Assembly: GCA_902461815.1 (NCBI GenBank)
Contig: CABPZE010000003.1
Location: forward strand, 62,001-126,000
Source: CAG-390 sp003523225
GTDB lineage: Bacteria > Bacillota > Clostridia > Oscillospirales > CAG-272
Direction of reading: 5' to 3'
Length of the DNA stretch: 64,000 nt
Of this stretch, positions 50,145 through 59,439 are shown one piece after another. The position numbers and the translations under genes were made by a program. The notes beneath the pieces are model-generated. The model did not search any database. It had not been told where the DNA came from and saw only the letters and a list, made by a program, of their open reading frames with translations. Position 1 is the stretch's first letter. Every line of letters starts with the position of its first letter.

Positions 50145-52633
50145 AAAAATCAGACTATGTAAAAAAAACATTGGCTCTGTTCCTTACCCTTGTATGCGTA
50201 TCCTCCACAATGCACGCGGCAACCTTCGCAGCTAACGAATGGACGCCGGCTGCCGACACTGAATTATTCATCGTTTCGACAGCGGACTTCAGCGTGTCGG
50301 ATGAAAGCCTGACAGATCAGGTAAAGCTCTTTGCCGCCGAGCTTAAGGAAAAAGGCATAATGAGCGCTGTCCCGTCAATTTCATACGGAGCAGCGGAAAA
50401 GGCAGGAGCCAATGACATTCTGCTTGTGCTTGATTCCACACTCGGCATTGCTTCTCAGGGTTACAGAATAACCGCCGGAAGCAGCTCGGTAACGGTTTCG
50501 GCGTCGGACGCCGACGGTCTGTTCTACGGCTGCCGCAAGCTGATACGTCAGCTTGTTATCTCCGGAAGCGTGACCGATGTGTCAAGCTCGCCCGCTGTCG
50601 CCGAAAGAGCGCTCTCGCTTGACTGCGGCAGAAAATACTACACCGTCGATTGGATAAAGCAGCTTATCCGTGAGCTGTCATGGTCTGATATGAATGCTCT
50701 GGTGCTGCACTTCTCCGAGGAAATGGGCTTGGGGCTTGAAAGCAAGACCTACCCATGGCTGGCTGGACGCGACGGTACGCTCTGTGTCTCCGCTGAAGTT
50801 GCCACGGACAACCGCTATCTGACGCAGGATGAGCTTCGTGAGATCGCGGAATACGCCCGGCTTTATCATGTAAAGCTGATCCCCTCCTTTGATTCACCCG
50901 GACATATGAACTATATTGTGAAGAAGTTCAATGAAAAGTCCGCATCAGAATCGTGGAGCTTTACCTATAACGGCACTACTTATGATATCACCAAAGGAAC
51001 GGTCGATATAGGAAATTACTATCATTACAATGGAAAAAAAGCCATAGTACAGGGTTCACGGAATAAAAATTACTCCAGGGGAATCGATATTTCAAACAAG
51101 ATCGCCGTTGCATTTACACGAAGCCTTGTTGAGGAATATGCAACGCTGTTCCGTGAGCTTGGTTGCACCGCTTTTGATATTGGCGGTGACGAGCTTCTGG
51201 GATGGGGAGCTTCCTTAAGTTCATCTGTTTCAAAATGGAAGCAGCTTGATCATTGGAAAAAAGCTGCCCAAGATAGAAGCGGCAACAGCAACGCGGTCGC
51301 CTACGACGCGTTCATGTACTACATGAACGATCTTTATGAGCTTGTCAGCGGTCTTGGATATACCTCCGTGCGTATGTGGAACGATGACGCGCTGCGTTCC
51401 GCCGATACCGGCTGGAGCAAAGTAGTCACGCTTAATGAAAACATCGAGATCCTTTACTGGACGCCCGACGCAAACAGCTCGACTAATAATGTATGGACAT
51501 ATCTAAACGCAGGTTATAAGGTCTATAATTATCTGAACGAATATAATTACTATGTGTTAGGAAAAGCCACCACATACTCCAAAGCCAATCAGGAATCCAT
51601 CTATACCTCCTGGAACCCCTATGTGTTTGACCCTGTTTCGTCAGTACCCGGAGGGAAAAATACCGCTATCGGGAATGCAAATGTAAAAGGCAGCGCATTC
51701 TGCATCTGGTGCGACAACCCCTCCGCGCAGGAAGAATCCACCGTCATGAGCAATATCCTTCCGATGCTCCGCGCTCACGGTGCCAAATCGTGGGACGCAC
51801 AGGCGGAAAAGACGGTTGCTTACTCTACATTCAAATCAAATATCGACAAGCTCGGCAACGCGCCAGCCTCCGGTCCGGCTGTTCAAGACATATATATCGT
51901 TCCGAACACTTCTGCGCTGGAAGCGGCAATATCGGAATTTTCCGGACTTGACGGAAGCGCCTACACAGACGACACTTTTGCGGCATACCGCAGCGCCGTG
52001 TCTGCCGGACAGGCTGTGCTTGCTTCCTCAAAGCCCACCCAGGCACAGATCGATGCCGCCCTCGCCAATATCCAAACCGCCAAAGCGGCTCTTAAGGAAA
52101 TCGGCGCGCTCGATTATACCGCCCTTGACGCGGCGCTTAAGGAATTTGAAGCCTGCGATAAGACTCTCTACACCGACGAAACATATACCGCGTACTCAAA
52201 GGCAGCCTCAGACGCAAAAGCACTGAAAGCGGGCGGCGCGTCAGCACAGGAAGACATTGACGCGGCGGTTGCACTTCTTGAGACCCGCAAGGGTCAGCTC
52301 AGAAAGAAATCTGAGGTTGGCACCGAAGCATGGATGGTCTCCATCGCCTCCCAAAGCTCCGGCTGTCTGCTCGGCAAGACCGTTACTCTGAGCGTAGGAG
52401 TAAAAACCTCCTGCGGGATCACAGGATTTGAGGTATACGACGATCTCGGCAACCGTGTAGAGCTTAGCCGGGTAAAGTTTATTGACATTGACGCCAAAAA
52501 ACCGGACAAGCAGTTTGTTTACCTTATGTTCAGGACAACCGACAAAGGTCAACGCACATACACCGTATATGCGGTAGATTCTTCCGGTAAGCGCTCGCCC
52601 GACAGCCTGAGCTGTAACATAAAAGTAAAATAA
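50141..52633 (+). CDS. secreted GH20 beta-N-acetylhexosaminidase with FIVAR repeats
   Basis: An 830-aa exported enzyme. Signal peptide about 1-30. A GH20b-type domain (residues about 35-155, with SVTVSASDADGLFYGCRKL) leads into the catalytic barrel: RALSLDCGRKYY, KLIPSFDSPGHMNYI, and the acid/base pair in FDIGGDELLGWG near 352. Two FIVAR-like helical repeats follow at about 590-725 (LEAAISEFSGLD, LDAALKEFEACD). The C-terminal 100 residues match the giant protein's end (VTLSVGVKTSCG, DDLGNRVEL, YTVYAVDSSGK). No wall-anchor motif is visible. AT-rich patches lie at about 50960-51260 and 51470-51680. Confidence 0.9.
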   Translation: MKKSDYVKKTLALFLTLVCVSSTMHAATFAANEWTPAADTELFIVSTADFSVSDESLTDQVKLFAAELKEKGIMSAVPSISYGAAEKAGANDILLVLDSTLGIASQGYRITAGSSSVTVSASDADGLFYGCRKLIRQLVISGSVTDVSSSPAVAERALSLDCGRKYYTVDWIKQLIRELSWSDMNALVLHFSEEMGLGLESKTYPWLAGRDGTLCVSAEVATDNRYLTQDELREIAEYARLYHVKLIPSFDSPGHMNYIVKKFNEKSASESWSFTYNGTTYDITKGTVDIGNYYHYNGKKAIVQGSRNKNYSRGIDISNKIAVAFTRSLVEEYATLFRELGCTAFDIGGDELLGWGASLSSSVSKWKQLDHWKKAAQDRSGNSNAVAYDAFMYYMNDLYELVSGLGYTSVRMWNDDALRSADTGWSKVVTLNENIEILYWTPDANSSTNNVWTYLNAGYKVYNYLNEYNYYVLGKATTYSKANQESIYTSWNPYVFDPVSSVPGGKNTAIGNANVKGSAFCIWCDNPSAQEESTVMSNILPMLRAHGAKSWDAQAEKTVAYSTFKSNIDKLGNAPASGPAVQDIYIVPNTSALEAAISEFSGLDGSAYTDDTFAAYRSAVSAGQAVLASSKPTQAQIDAALANIQTAKAALKEIGALDYTALDAALKEFEACDKTLYTDETYTAYSKAASDAKALKAGGASAQEDIDAAVALLETRKGQLRKKSEVGTEAWMVSIASQSSGCLLGKTVTLSVGVKTSCGITGFEVYDDLGNRVELSRVKFIDIDAKKPDKQFVYLMFRTTDKGQRTYTVYAVDSSGKRSPDSLSCNIKVK

Positions 52634-52694
52634 TAAACCTGCGGGCTGCCGCGCGTATGCGCCACAGCCCGCACACTGTAAAGGAGATAATGCG

Positions 52695-53789
52695 GTGGCG
52701 GATGCAGGAATAAAAAAATATCTTTTCATGAAAGCGGCATCAGGCAGGATACCGATCAGCGGCACCTTTGAGCTGACGCCGAGATGCAACCTCAACTGCA
52801 AGATGTGCTATATCAGGATGAGCGGCGACGAGCAGACCCGGACCGGCAAAGAGCTTACTGCGGACGAGTGGATAAAGCTCGGCGGCGAAGCCGTAAAGAG
52901 CGGTATGATATATCTGCTTCTTACCGGCGGCGAACCTATGCTCCGCCCCGACTTCTGCGAAATATACGAGGCAATGATCAGAATGGGAGTCATCATGTCC
53001 GTGAACACCAACGGCACAATGATAAGTCCCCGGATCGTTTCGCTTTTCAGCAAGCACCCACCGGAAAAAGTGAGTATATCCTTATACGGCGCTTCGCCCG
53101 AAACGTACGCCGCTCACTGCGGAAGCAGCGCGGCATTCGATGAAGCAATGCAGGGTATAATGGCTCTCAAAAAGGCTGGGGTCTATGTAAATCTGAACAC
53201 CACCTTCACAAAAGACAATATCTCCGACATGAACGCCATCGTCGGGTTCGCCAAAAAAGAGGATATCCCGATTCGTATGACAGGCTTTTTGTTCCCTCCG
53301 GTTCGCCGCAGCCGTAAAGACGGCGGATATTCCATGACTCCGGAGGAAACAGGCAGAAGGCAGGCTCGCTTTGATAAGCTGACGCTGACTCCGGCTGAGG
53401 CCGCGGCGCGCCGGGCGCGTATATCCTCCTGCACACAGGATGTATCTGCGGACGAGACCTGCCGCGAGTGCAGTCACGCCTCATGCATTGCAGGCAAAGG
53501 CGCGTTCTGGCTGAGCTGGGACGGCATGATGTACCCATGCGGAATGCTCCCCGACCGCGCGGTGGACGCACGTCATGTGGGCTTTGATGAGGCGTGGCAG
53601 GCGACCTGCAAAAGCATGGATAAAGCCTGCATACCCGCCGAATGCCTCGGCTGCAAATACAGAAGCGTGTGTCCGATATGCACCGCAGTGCCGCAAACGC
53701 TTAGCGGTTCGGAGGACGTCGTTCCGCGTGAGCTTTGCCGACAGGTCAGGGCGTATGTGGACGAGTTCATGACCCCTTACAGCGACTGA
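52695..53789 (+). CDS. radical SAM/SPASM peptide-modifying enzyme
   Basis: A 364-aa radical SAM enzyme. The cluster motif CNLNCKMC lies near residue 34 (ELTPRCNLNCKMCYIRMSG), followed by LLLTGGEPMLRPDF. The C-terminal SPASM-type region carries many Cys: CRECSHASC, MYPCGMLP, CIPAECLGCKYRSVCPIC, then a final Cys in PRELCRQ, enough for two auxiliary clusters. SPASM proteins with PqqD partners install cross-links or other changes in peptides. I chose GTG at 52695, 8 nt after AAGGAG. It is 61 nt after the GH20 stop, with no promoter in between. Confidence 0.92.
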   Translation: MADAGIKKYLFMKAASGRIPISGTFELTPRCNLNCKMCYIRMSGDEQTRTGKELTADEWIKLGGEAVKSGMIYLLLTGGEPMLRPDFCEIYEAMIRMGVIMSVNTNGTMISPRIVSLFSKHPPEKVSISLYGASPETYAAHCGSSAAFDEAMQGIMALKKAGVYVNLNTTFTKDNISDMNAIVGFAKKEDIPIRMTGFLFPPVRRSRKDGGYSMTPEETGRRQARFDKLTLTPAEAAARRARISSCTQDVSADETCRECSHASCIAGKGAFWLSWDGMMYPCGMLPDRAVDARHVGFDEAWQATCKSMDKACIPAECLGCKYRSVCPICTAVPQTLSGSEDVVPRELCRQVRAYVDEFMTPYSD

Positions 53790-53824
53790 CGCGGCAGCAA
53801 GTACAGTGAAATATATAATCATAG

Positions 53825-53866
53825 AATCCCCCCACGCGGGCGCTTTAACGCCCGCGTGGGGGGATT
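53825..53866. terminator. bidirectional hairpin between the radical SAM and P-type ATPase genes
   Basis: An 18-bp perfect stem (AATCCCCCCACGCGGGCG with its complement) and 6-nt loop between convergent genes; no strong T tract on either side. Confidence 0.7.
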
Positions 53867-53898
53867 AAGGTCCGGTCGGCTGCGGACCGGGATCAGGC

Positions 53899-56613
53899 TC
53901 AGGCTTTAACCGCCTTGGCGGCCTTGCGTCTGCTGACGGCGCGCTGGACAAGCTTTATGATCTCAACGATCGGTATCACTGTGACAGCAAGTGCCAGGGC
54001 AATAGCGTATTCCTTCCAGCCTATTACGGTGAAACCGAATGCGTCGGCAAGGAAGGGTACCTCAATTACAGCAGTGGTCAGGATAAGTGCCGCGACCATA
54101 GCGCCGAAAAGAAATACATTGTGCTTTTTCAGTCTGAATATAGAGCCGCGCTGTGAGCGCATATTGTACGAATGGAATATCTCCGCCATGGACATTGTAA
54201 GGAAAGCCATTGTAATGCCGTGGCTTGACTGAGCTGTGAAGCTGAACACATTACCGTGCTCAATAAACGAACCGATAAAGTATGCGGCAAGCGTCAGCGC
54301 CGAAACCATAAAGCCCTGATATACCATGTCAGCGCCCAGACCGTCGGAGAAAACTCCGGCTTTGCTTGAACGCGGCTTCTGCTTCATTACATCGCTCTCG
54401 GCAGGCTCCATGCCCAGCGCCAGCGCCGGGAAGCAGTCGGTGATAAGGTTTATCCAGAGCAGGTGCGGGGCTTTGAGAATGGTAAATCCGAGCATCTGCG
54501 CGGAGAAGATAGTGATGACCTCGCTCATGTTGGAGGAAAGAAGGAACTGAATTGCTTTTCTTATATTGCTGTAAATTCTTCTGCCTTCCTCAACAGCGGA
54601 AACTATTGTGGCAAAGTTGTCGTCGGCAAGCACCATGTCCGCTACATTCTTTGTAACGTCAGTACCTGTAATGCCCATTCCGACGCCGATGTCGGCGCTC
54701 TTGATGGAGGGCGCGTCATTGACTCCGTCGCCCGTCATAGCGGTAATGCAGCCGTGTGCACGCCAGGCGTTGACTATCCTTACCTTGTGCTCGGGCTGAA
54801 CGCGGGCGTAGACCGAATATTTTTCAATATCACGCTCAAGCTCTTCGTCGCTGATAGAATCAAGCTGTGCTCCGGTAATGGCAAGCTGTCCCTCGCCGAG
54901 AATACCAAGCTGACGTGCAATAGCGGAAGCGGTATCCTTGTGGTCGCCCGTTATCATTATTGGGCGTATACCTGCCCCGCGGCATTCCTGGATCGCGGCG
55001 GTAACTTCGGGACGCACAGGGTCGATCATTCCGGCAAGCCCGAGGAATACAAGCCCGGATTCCATAGAGGAAGGCTCGTATTCAGCTTCCGTGGGGGCGT
55101 GATCCCAGCTGCGGCAGGCGGCGGCAAGCACGCGCAGCGCCTTGTCAGCCATCGCCTTGTTTGCGGCGGCGATCTCCGCGCGGAGCTCGGGGGTCAGCTC
55201 GACCTTTTTCCCTCCACGAAGTATATGCGTGCAGTGGCTGATAACCACATCGGGCGCGCCGGTGGTGTGCTGGATGTAGCCGTCGGCGGTTTTGTGTACG
55301 GTGGTCATCATTTTTCTGCCGGAGTCAAAGGGGATCTCCCCGACGCGCGGCTCTTTGGCTTCAAGCTCATATTTGGGAAGCCCCAGCTTTGCGGCATAGT
55401 CCACCACAGAGGTCTGCGTGGGGTCGCCCACTGACAGCTTCTCGCCGACAGCGAGCTTTGCGTCGGTGCAGAGCGCAAATGAGGTTGCCAGAAGCTCTCT
55501 GTCGTCTCCCCAGTCCTCAACGACCGTCATTTTATTCTGAGTAAGCGTTCCGGTCTTGTCGGAGCAGATGACCTGAGTGCAGCCGAGCGTCTCGACGGCG
55601 GTCAGCTTGCGGATAACGGCGTTGCGCTTGGACATCTTGGTAACGCCGATGGAAAGCAGAATGGTAACGACTGCCGCAAGTCCTTCGGGGATCGCGGCGA
55701 CGGCAAGGCTTACCGCAATCATGAAGGTGTCAAGCGTCACGTCGAGCCAGTTGATGGCGGCGGGATCAGGCGCAAGCCTCCACTCGTTGAGGAAGCCTAC
55801 GGCAAAAATGACCGCGCAGATGCCGATAACAAGCCATGTAAGCACCTTGGAAAGCTGATTGAGCTTCCGCTGGAGCGGGGTATCCTCATCCTTTGCCTTG
55901 GTAAGGGCGTCGGCTATCTTGCCCATTTCGGTATCCATACCGGTGGCAACCACGACCGCTTTGCCGCGTCCGTAGGCAACGGTGGAGCCCATATAGAGCA
56001 TATTTTTACGGTCGCCGAGGGGAACGTCGTTTCCGCTTCCCGCCTTGAGGGTATCGCTTTGCTTGGTCACGGGAACGGATTCACCCGTCAGCGCCGCTTC
56101 CTCGCATTTAAGGCTGAAGCATTCGATAATACGGCAGTCGGCGGGTACAGCGTCTCCGGCTTCAAGCAGCACAATGTCTCCGACGACCAGATCTTCGCTT
56201 TTTACGCTGACCTGACTGCCGTCGCGTATGACCTTTGAGGTGGCGGCGGACATCTCCTGAAGCGCCTCAATGGCTTTTTCCGCCTTGCTTTCCTGCAATA
56301 CGCCGAGAGTTGCATTGATAAGAACAACGATAAGAATAATAATTGCATCGGTAGGGACGAAGGTCGTGCCGGCGGACGACGCCTCATAGAATTCGACCAC
56401 TGAGGATATCACAGCGGCGACAATGAGGATGATTATCATCGGGTCGGCAAGCTCGGAAAGGAATTTGTGAAGAAGCGATTCCTTTTTGGCTTCCTTCAGC
56501 TTGTTTTTTCCGTTCGCTTCAAGCCGATGCGCGGCTTCTGCGGCGGAAAGACCGCCCACGGTGGTTTTCTGAGCCGAAAGCACCTCGTCGGAGCTTTGCA
56601 AATACTCTTTCAT
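53899..56613 (-). CDS. P2-type cation-transporting ATPase
   Basis: A 904-aa P-type ATPase of the calcium-pump (SERCA/PMR1-like) type. Seen: TGES actuator loop, AIPEGLAAVV in membrane helix 4, the phosphorylated Asp in CSDKTGTLTQNKMT, MTGDGVNDAPSIKSADIGVGMG, and NLITDCFPALALGMEP in helix 6. Full family length. It lies 60 nt downstream of mntP, and no promoter of quality is seen in between, so both genes should be read from the riboswitch-controlled promoter; that context points to manganese (possibly with calcium) as exported ion, an inference. RBS is AAAGGAG. Confidence 0.93.
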   Translation of the reverse strand: MKEYLQSSDEVLSAQKTTVGGLSAAEAAHRLEANGKNKLKEAKKESLLHKFLSELADPMIIILIVAAVISSVVEFYEASSAGTTFVPTDAIIILIVVLINATLGVLQESKAEKAIEALQEMSAATSKVIRDGSQVSVKSEDLVVGDIVLLEAGDAVPADCRIIECFSLKCEEAALTGESVPVTKQSDTLKAGSGNDVPLGDRKNMLYMGSTVAYGRGKAVVVATGMDTEMGKIADALTKAKDEDTPLQRKLNQLSKVLTWLVIGICAVIFAVGFLNEWRLAPDPAAINWLDVTLDTFMIAVSLAVAAIPEGLAAVVTILLSIGVTKMSKRNAVIRKLTAVETLGCTQVICSDKTGTLTQNKMTVVEDWGDDRELLATSFALCTDAKLAVGEKLSVGDPTQTSVVDYAAKLGLPKYELEAKEPRVGEIPFDSGRKMMTTVHKTADGYIQHTTGAPDVVISHCTHILRGGKKVELTPELRAEIAAANKAMADKALRVLAAACRSWDHAPTEAEYEPSSMESGLVFLGLAGMIDPVRPEVTAAIQECRGAGIRPIMITGDHKDTASAIARQLGILGEGQLAITGAQLDSISDEELERDIEKYSVYARVQPEHKVRIVNAWRAHGCITAMTGDGVNDAPSIKSADIGVGMGITGTDVTKNVADMVLADDNFATIVSAVEEGRRIYSNIRKAIQFLLSSNMSEVITIFSAQMLGFTILKAPHLLWINLITDCFPALALGMEPAESDVMKQKPRSSKAGVFSDGLGADMVYQGFMVSALTLAAYFIGSFIEHGNVFSFTAQSSHGITMAFLTMSMAEIFHSYNMRSQRGSIFRLKKHNVFLFGAMVAALILTTAVIEVPFLADAFGFTVIGWKEYAIALALAVTVIPIVEIIKLVQRAVSRRKAAKAVKA

Positions 56614-56673
56614 TTTTTCGTGTTTTTCTCCTTTATATAAATTTATTTTTTACATTCTGCGGGCGCCGGAGCT

Positions 56674-57249
56674 TCACGCTCCGAAAACGCCCAGACCGTC
56701 AAGCAGCAGCTTTACTCCGAGCAGTATCAGTATTATACCGCCGACAAGCTCTGCCTTTGACTTGTATTTATCGCCGAACACATTTCCTATCTTAACGCCG
56801 ACGGCGGAGAAAAGGAAGGTGGTGATCCCTATTATTATGACCGGAGGGAAGATGCTCTCCCCCTCCCCGAGGGACAGCGAGAGCGCAACCCCCACCGCGA
56901 GCGCGTCAATACTGGTGGCAACCGCCATCGGAAGCATTGCGCGGGGTGAAAAGGAGTCGGAGCATTCATCCTCTTCCTTTGAAAAGGACTCGCGTATCAT
57001 ATTCGCGCCGATAATGAGGAGCAGTATGAACGCCACCCAGTGACTGAACTTTGTAATGAGGTCGGCAAACTGAGAGCCTATGTAGTATCCGATAAGCGGC
57101 ATCAGTGCCTGAAAACCGCCGAAATATGCGCCTGCGATAAGCGCGTGCCTCAGCTTCATTTTGCGGACCGAAAGTCCCTTGCAGATAGATACTGCAAATG
57201 CGTCCATCGAAAGCCCGACGGCAAGAGCAAAAATCTCAAGGAATCCCAT
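56674..57249 (-). CDS. mntP: manganese efflux protein MntP
   Basis: A 191-aa membrane protein with six hydrophobic segments. The two signature repeats are LSMDAFAVSICKG near residue 14 and TSIDALAVGVALS near 113, each with the Asp needed for Mn(II) export. Length is typical (about 190 aa). The start at 57249 has AAAGG about 9 nt upstream; a longer frame would run into the riboswitch terminator. The yybP-ykoY riboswitch upstream is the usual control for this gene. Its last codons lie in a GGGCG/CGCCC hairpin that may tune expression of the following ATPase. Confidence 0.95.
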   Translation of the reverse strand: MGFLEIFALAVGLSMDAFAVSICKGLSVRKMKLRHALIAGAYFGGFQALMPLIGYYIGSQFADLITKFSHWVAFILLLIIGANMIRESFSKEEDECSDSFSPRAMLPMAVATSIDALAVGVALSLSLGEGESIFPPVIIIGITTFLFSAVGVKIGNVFGDKYKSKAELVGGIILILLGVKLLLDGLGVFGA

Positions 57250-57324
57250 TGCGTAAAACCTTTCACAGTCGCGGGAAAACGTGCGGCGCTCACAGGCGAC
57301 CGACAAAAAAGAAATGCCGGAAAA

Positions 57325-57481
57325 CAAAAATCCCCCCGCCGCAGACAAATGTCATTCGGCAGAGGTGCAAAACTTGTCTGCCGCAGCAGATAAGTCTTGT
57401 CATTTCATATCGAGCCATGAGAAGATCTCAGGGTGTTGTTGACTCGATAACGCGCTGGGCGTTGACTACTCCCTTAATCCG
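57325..57481 (-). promoter_or_regulatory. yybP-ykoY (manganese) riboswitch with terminator platform
   Basis: On the minus strand the leader contains AAGGGAGTAG, GAGTCAACAACACCC, TCATGGCTCG and GACAAGACTTATC, the conserved blocks of the yybP-ykoY aptamer in order (about 57480-57390). Next comes GCAGACAA with TTGTCTGC as a terminator stem followed by GGGGGGATTTTTG (about 57392-57325). The ligand is Mn(II); binding would prevent the terminator and switch on efflux genes. Confidence 0.9.
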
Positions 57482-57486
57482 AGGGT

Positions 57487-57515
57487 ATTATATCATACTT
57501 TAGGAAGAAATTCAA
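57487..57515 (-). promoter_or_regulatory. promoter of the manganese riboswitch operon
   Basis: TTGAAT at 57515-57510 (minus strand), a 17-nt spacer ending TGA, and TATAAT at 57492-57487, just upstream of the aptamer. Confidence 0.85.
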
Positions 57516-57637
57516 GGGTTCCGAAAAAAATATATAAAAAAATTTGTGATAAAACGTGCATTCGACAAATATATATGCTATAATATACAGTGCAATTGCC
57601 ATTCCAATATATGTATGTGAAAAGGTAAGCAGAACTT

Positions 57638-58141
57638 ATGAACAGTGATTGTATGTACCGGACAGTCTGTTTCACCGGTCACCGGCGATTCGCGCCGGGG
57701 GAGGACAGAACGGCTCTTGGCAGACTTGACGGCTGTGTGCGTGAGCTGATCGAAAAGCACGGCGCGCTGGTCTTTCGCACCGGCGGAGCGCTGGGCTTTG
57801 ACACGATGGCGGCTTACACCGTACTCGGCTACCGGCTGCTTTATCCGCAGATAAAGCTGGAGCTGTACCTTCCCTGCCCGGATCAGACGCGCGGCTGGAA
57901 GCCTGCGGATGTTGATTCCTACAAATATATAAAGGAACACGCCGACCGCGTTTACGTGGCAAGTCCGTATTATTTTTCGGGATGTATGCACGTGCGCAAC
58001 CGTATGCTTGTAAACGGGGCGGATCTTTGCGTAGCATACTGCCGCAAGCACGAGGGCGGCACCGCTTACACCGTGGACTATGCAAGGCAGCAATACGTGG
58101 AGCTTATCAATCTTGCCGACCCCGTCGGCAGACCGCAGTGA
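57638..58141 (+). CDS. SLOG-family protein (YpsA-like, DUF1273)
   Basis: A 167-aa protein with the Rossmann-like SLOG fold: TVCFTGHRRFAPGE at the start, VFRTGGALGFDTMAAYTVL near residue 45, LELYLPCPDQTRGW, then MHVRNRMLVNGADLCVAYC. SLOG proteins bind nucleotide-derived or nucleic-acid ligands; YpsA affects division in Bacillus. TATAAT is present about 55 nt upstream with a poor -35. It is not clearly linked to its neighbours. Confidence 0.9.
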   Translation: MNSDCMYRTVCFTGHRRFAPGEDRTALGRLDGCVRELIEKHGALVFRTGGALGFDTMAAYTVLGYRLLYPQIKLELYLPCPDQTRGWKPADVDSYKYIKEHADRVYVASPYYFSGCMHVRNRMLVNGADLCVAYCRKHEGGTAYTVDYARQQYVELINLADPVGRPQ

Positions 58142-58215
58142 TGCTTCCGACGAAAACAGATATATAAATTTCTGCTCACACCCTTATACCATTTAATCTG
58201 AAAGGACAAATTACA

Positions 58216-59439
58216 ATGAAAAAGGCACTTATGTACGGCGCGGGAAATATCGGGAGAGGATTTATCGGTAAAAGATTTTACCTTTCCGGATACCGCACGG
58301 TATTTGTTGATGTAAACACCGATATGGTGGAGAAGCTCCGCGCGGCGGAGAAATACCCGATCTATGTCACCAAGGGTACAGAGTATGTCCCCGAGTGGGT
58401 CGAAAACTGCACCGCCGTAAACGGCAGGGATGATAACGCCGTTATCGACGAGATCGCCTCCTGCGATATCATGGCGACTGCCCTCGGAGTAAACGTACTG
58501 CCCCATGTGGCTTCCCTCATCGCGCGCGGACTGCTTGCCCGCCGCGAGCGCACCAAAAAGCCGCTCAACATACTCATCTGCGAAAATCTTATCGGCTCGG
58601 ACAAATACCTGCGCGAGCTGGTCGCCCCCCACATTCCCGCCGAGGCTATGAGCTATTTCCTTGACGAGGTGGGCTTTGTCAGCGTCTCGGTAGGCATTAC
58701 CGTTCCGCCGACGCCCGAAAAGTTCCTTGCGGACAACCCTCTTGCCGTCTGCACCGACCTTTACACCGAGCTGCCCGCCGACGCGCTTGGCTTCCGTCCC
58801 GTCGGAGCGCCCACGCCCCGGATAGACGGCATGGTGGTATTCTCCCCCTTCGGTTTCTTTATCGAGCGCAAGCTGCTCATCCACAATATGGGTCATGCGC
58901 TGATGGCGTATCTCGGATATCTCAAAGGCTACAATTATATATATGAGGTCGCCGCGGACGGAGAAATAAAATACATACTCACCCGTGCGCTGGTGGAATC
59001 CGCACGTGCGCTGGCAAAGCGCCACGGCGCGGCGCTTGACGATGTTATGACATTTGTTGAAACGCTTATCCCGCGCCTTGACAACCCGCTGCTTGAGGAC
59101 ACCCTTTTCCGCGTGGGACGCGACACCAAGCGCAAGCTCGGCGCGGGCGACCGTCTGGGCGGCGCATACCTTATGGTGCGCGAGCAGGGCGGAATACCCG
59201 CACATATCGCCGTCGGAATTGCCGCCGGATACCTCTTTGACTGCCCCGAAGACCCCATAGCGCTTGAGGTCTCCTCCTTCGCCCGAAGCGAGGGGCTTGC
59301 CGCCGCGCTTGAAAAGTACAGCGGCATCACCGCACCGGAGGATGTGGCAATGATATCCGAATTTTATTCCCTGCTTGACCGCCGCGCGCCTTTCTCCGAG
59401 CTCGTTGCGACGCTCAACAGATACAAAACGGCTCACTGA
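58216..59439 (+). CDS. mannitol-1-phosphate 5-dehydrogenase-like protein
   Basis: A 407-aa dehydrogenase of the long-chain mannitol dehydrogenase family. The NAD-binding Rossmann loop ALMYGAGNIGRGFIGK is at the N-terminus, ICENLIGSD follows, and the catalytic Lys-Asn-His set fits ERKLLIHNMGHALMAYLG near residue 218. MtlD oxidises mannitol-1-phosphate to fructose-6-phosphate with NAD. No mannitol PTS gene is present nearby, so the substrate may be another hexitol or tagaturonate-like compound. RBS is GAAAGGAC. Confidence 0.87.
   Translation: MKKALMYGAGNIGRGFIGKRFYLSGYRTVFVDVNTDMVEKLRAAEKYPIYVTKGTEYVPEWVENCTAVNGRDDNAVIDEIASCDIMATALGVNVLPHVASLIARGLLARRERTKKPLNILICENLIGSDKYLRELVAPHIPAEAMSYFLDEVGFVSVSVGITVPPTPEKFLADNPLAVCTDLYTELPADALGFRPVGAPTPRIDGMVVFSPFGFFIERKLLIHNMGHALMAYLGYLKGYNYIYEVAADGEIKYILTRALVESARALAKRHGAALDDVMTFVETLIPRLDNPLLEDTLFRVGRDTKRKLGAGDRLGGAYLMVREQGGIPAHIAVGIAAGYLFDCPEDPIALEVSSFARSEGLAAALEKYSGITAPEDVAMISEFYSLLDRRAPFSELVATLNRYKTAH

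Noticed and set aside
57250..57348. 33-codon N-terminal extension of MntP
   Set aside because: It would translate the riboswitch terminator; MntP proteins start at the MGFLEIF position.
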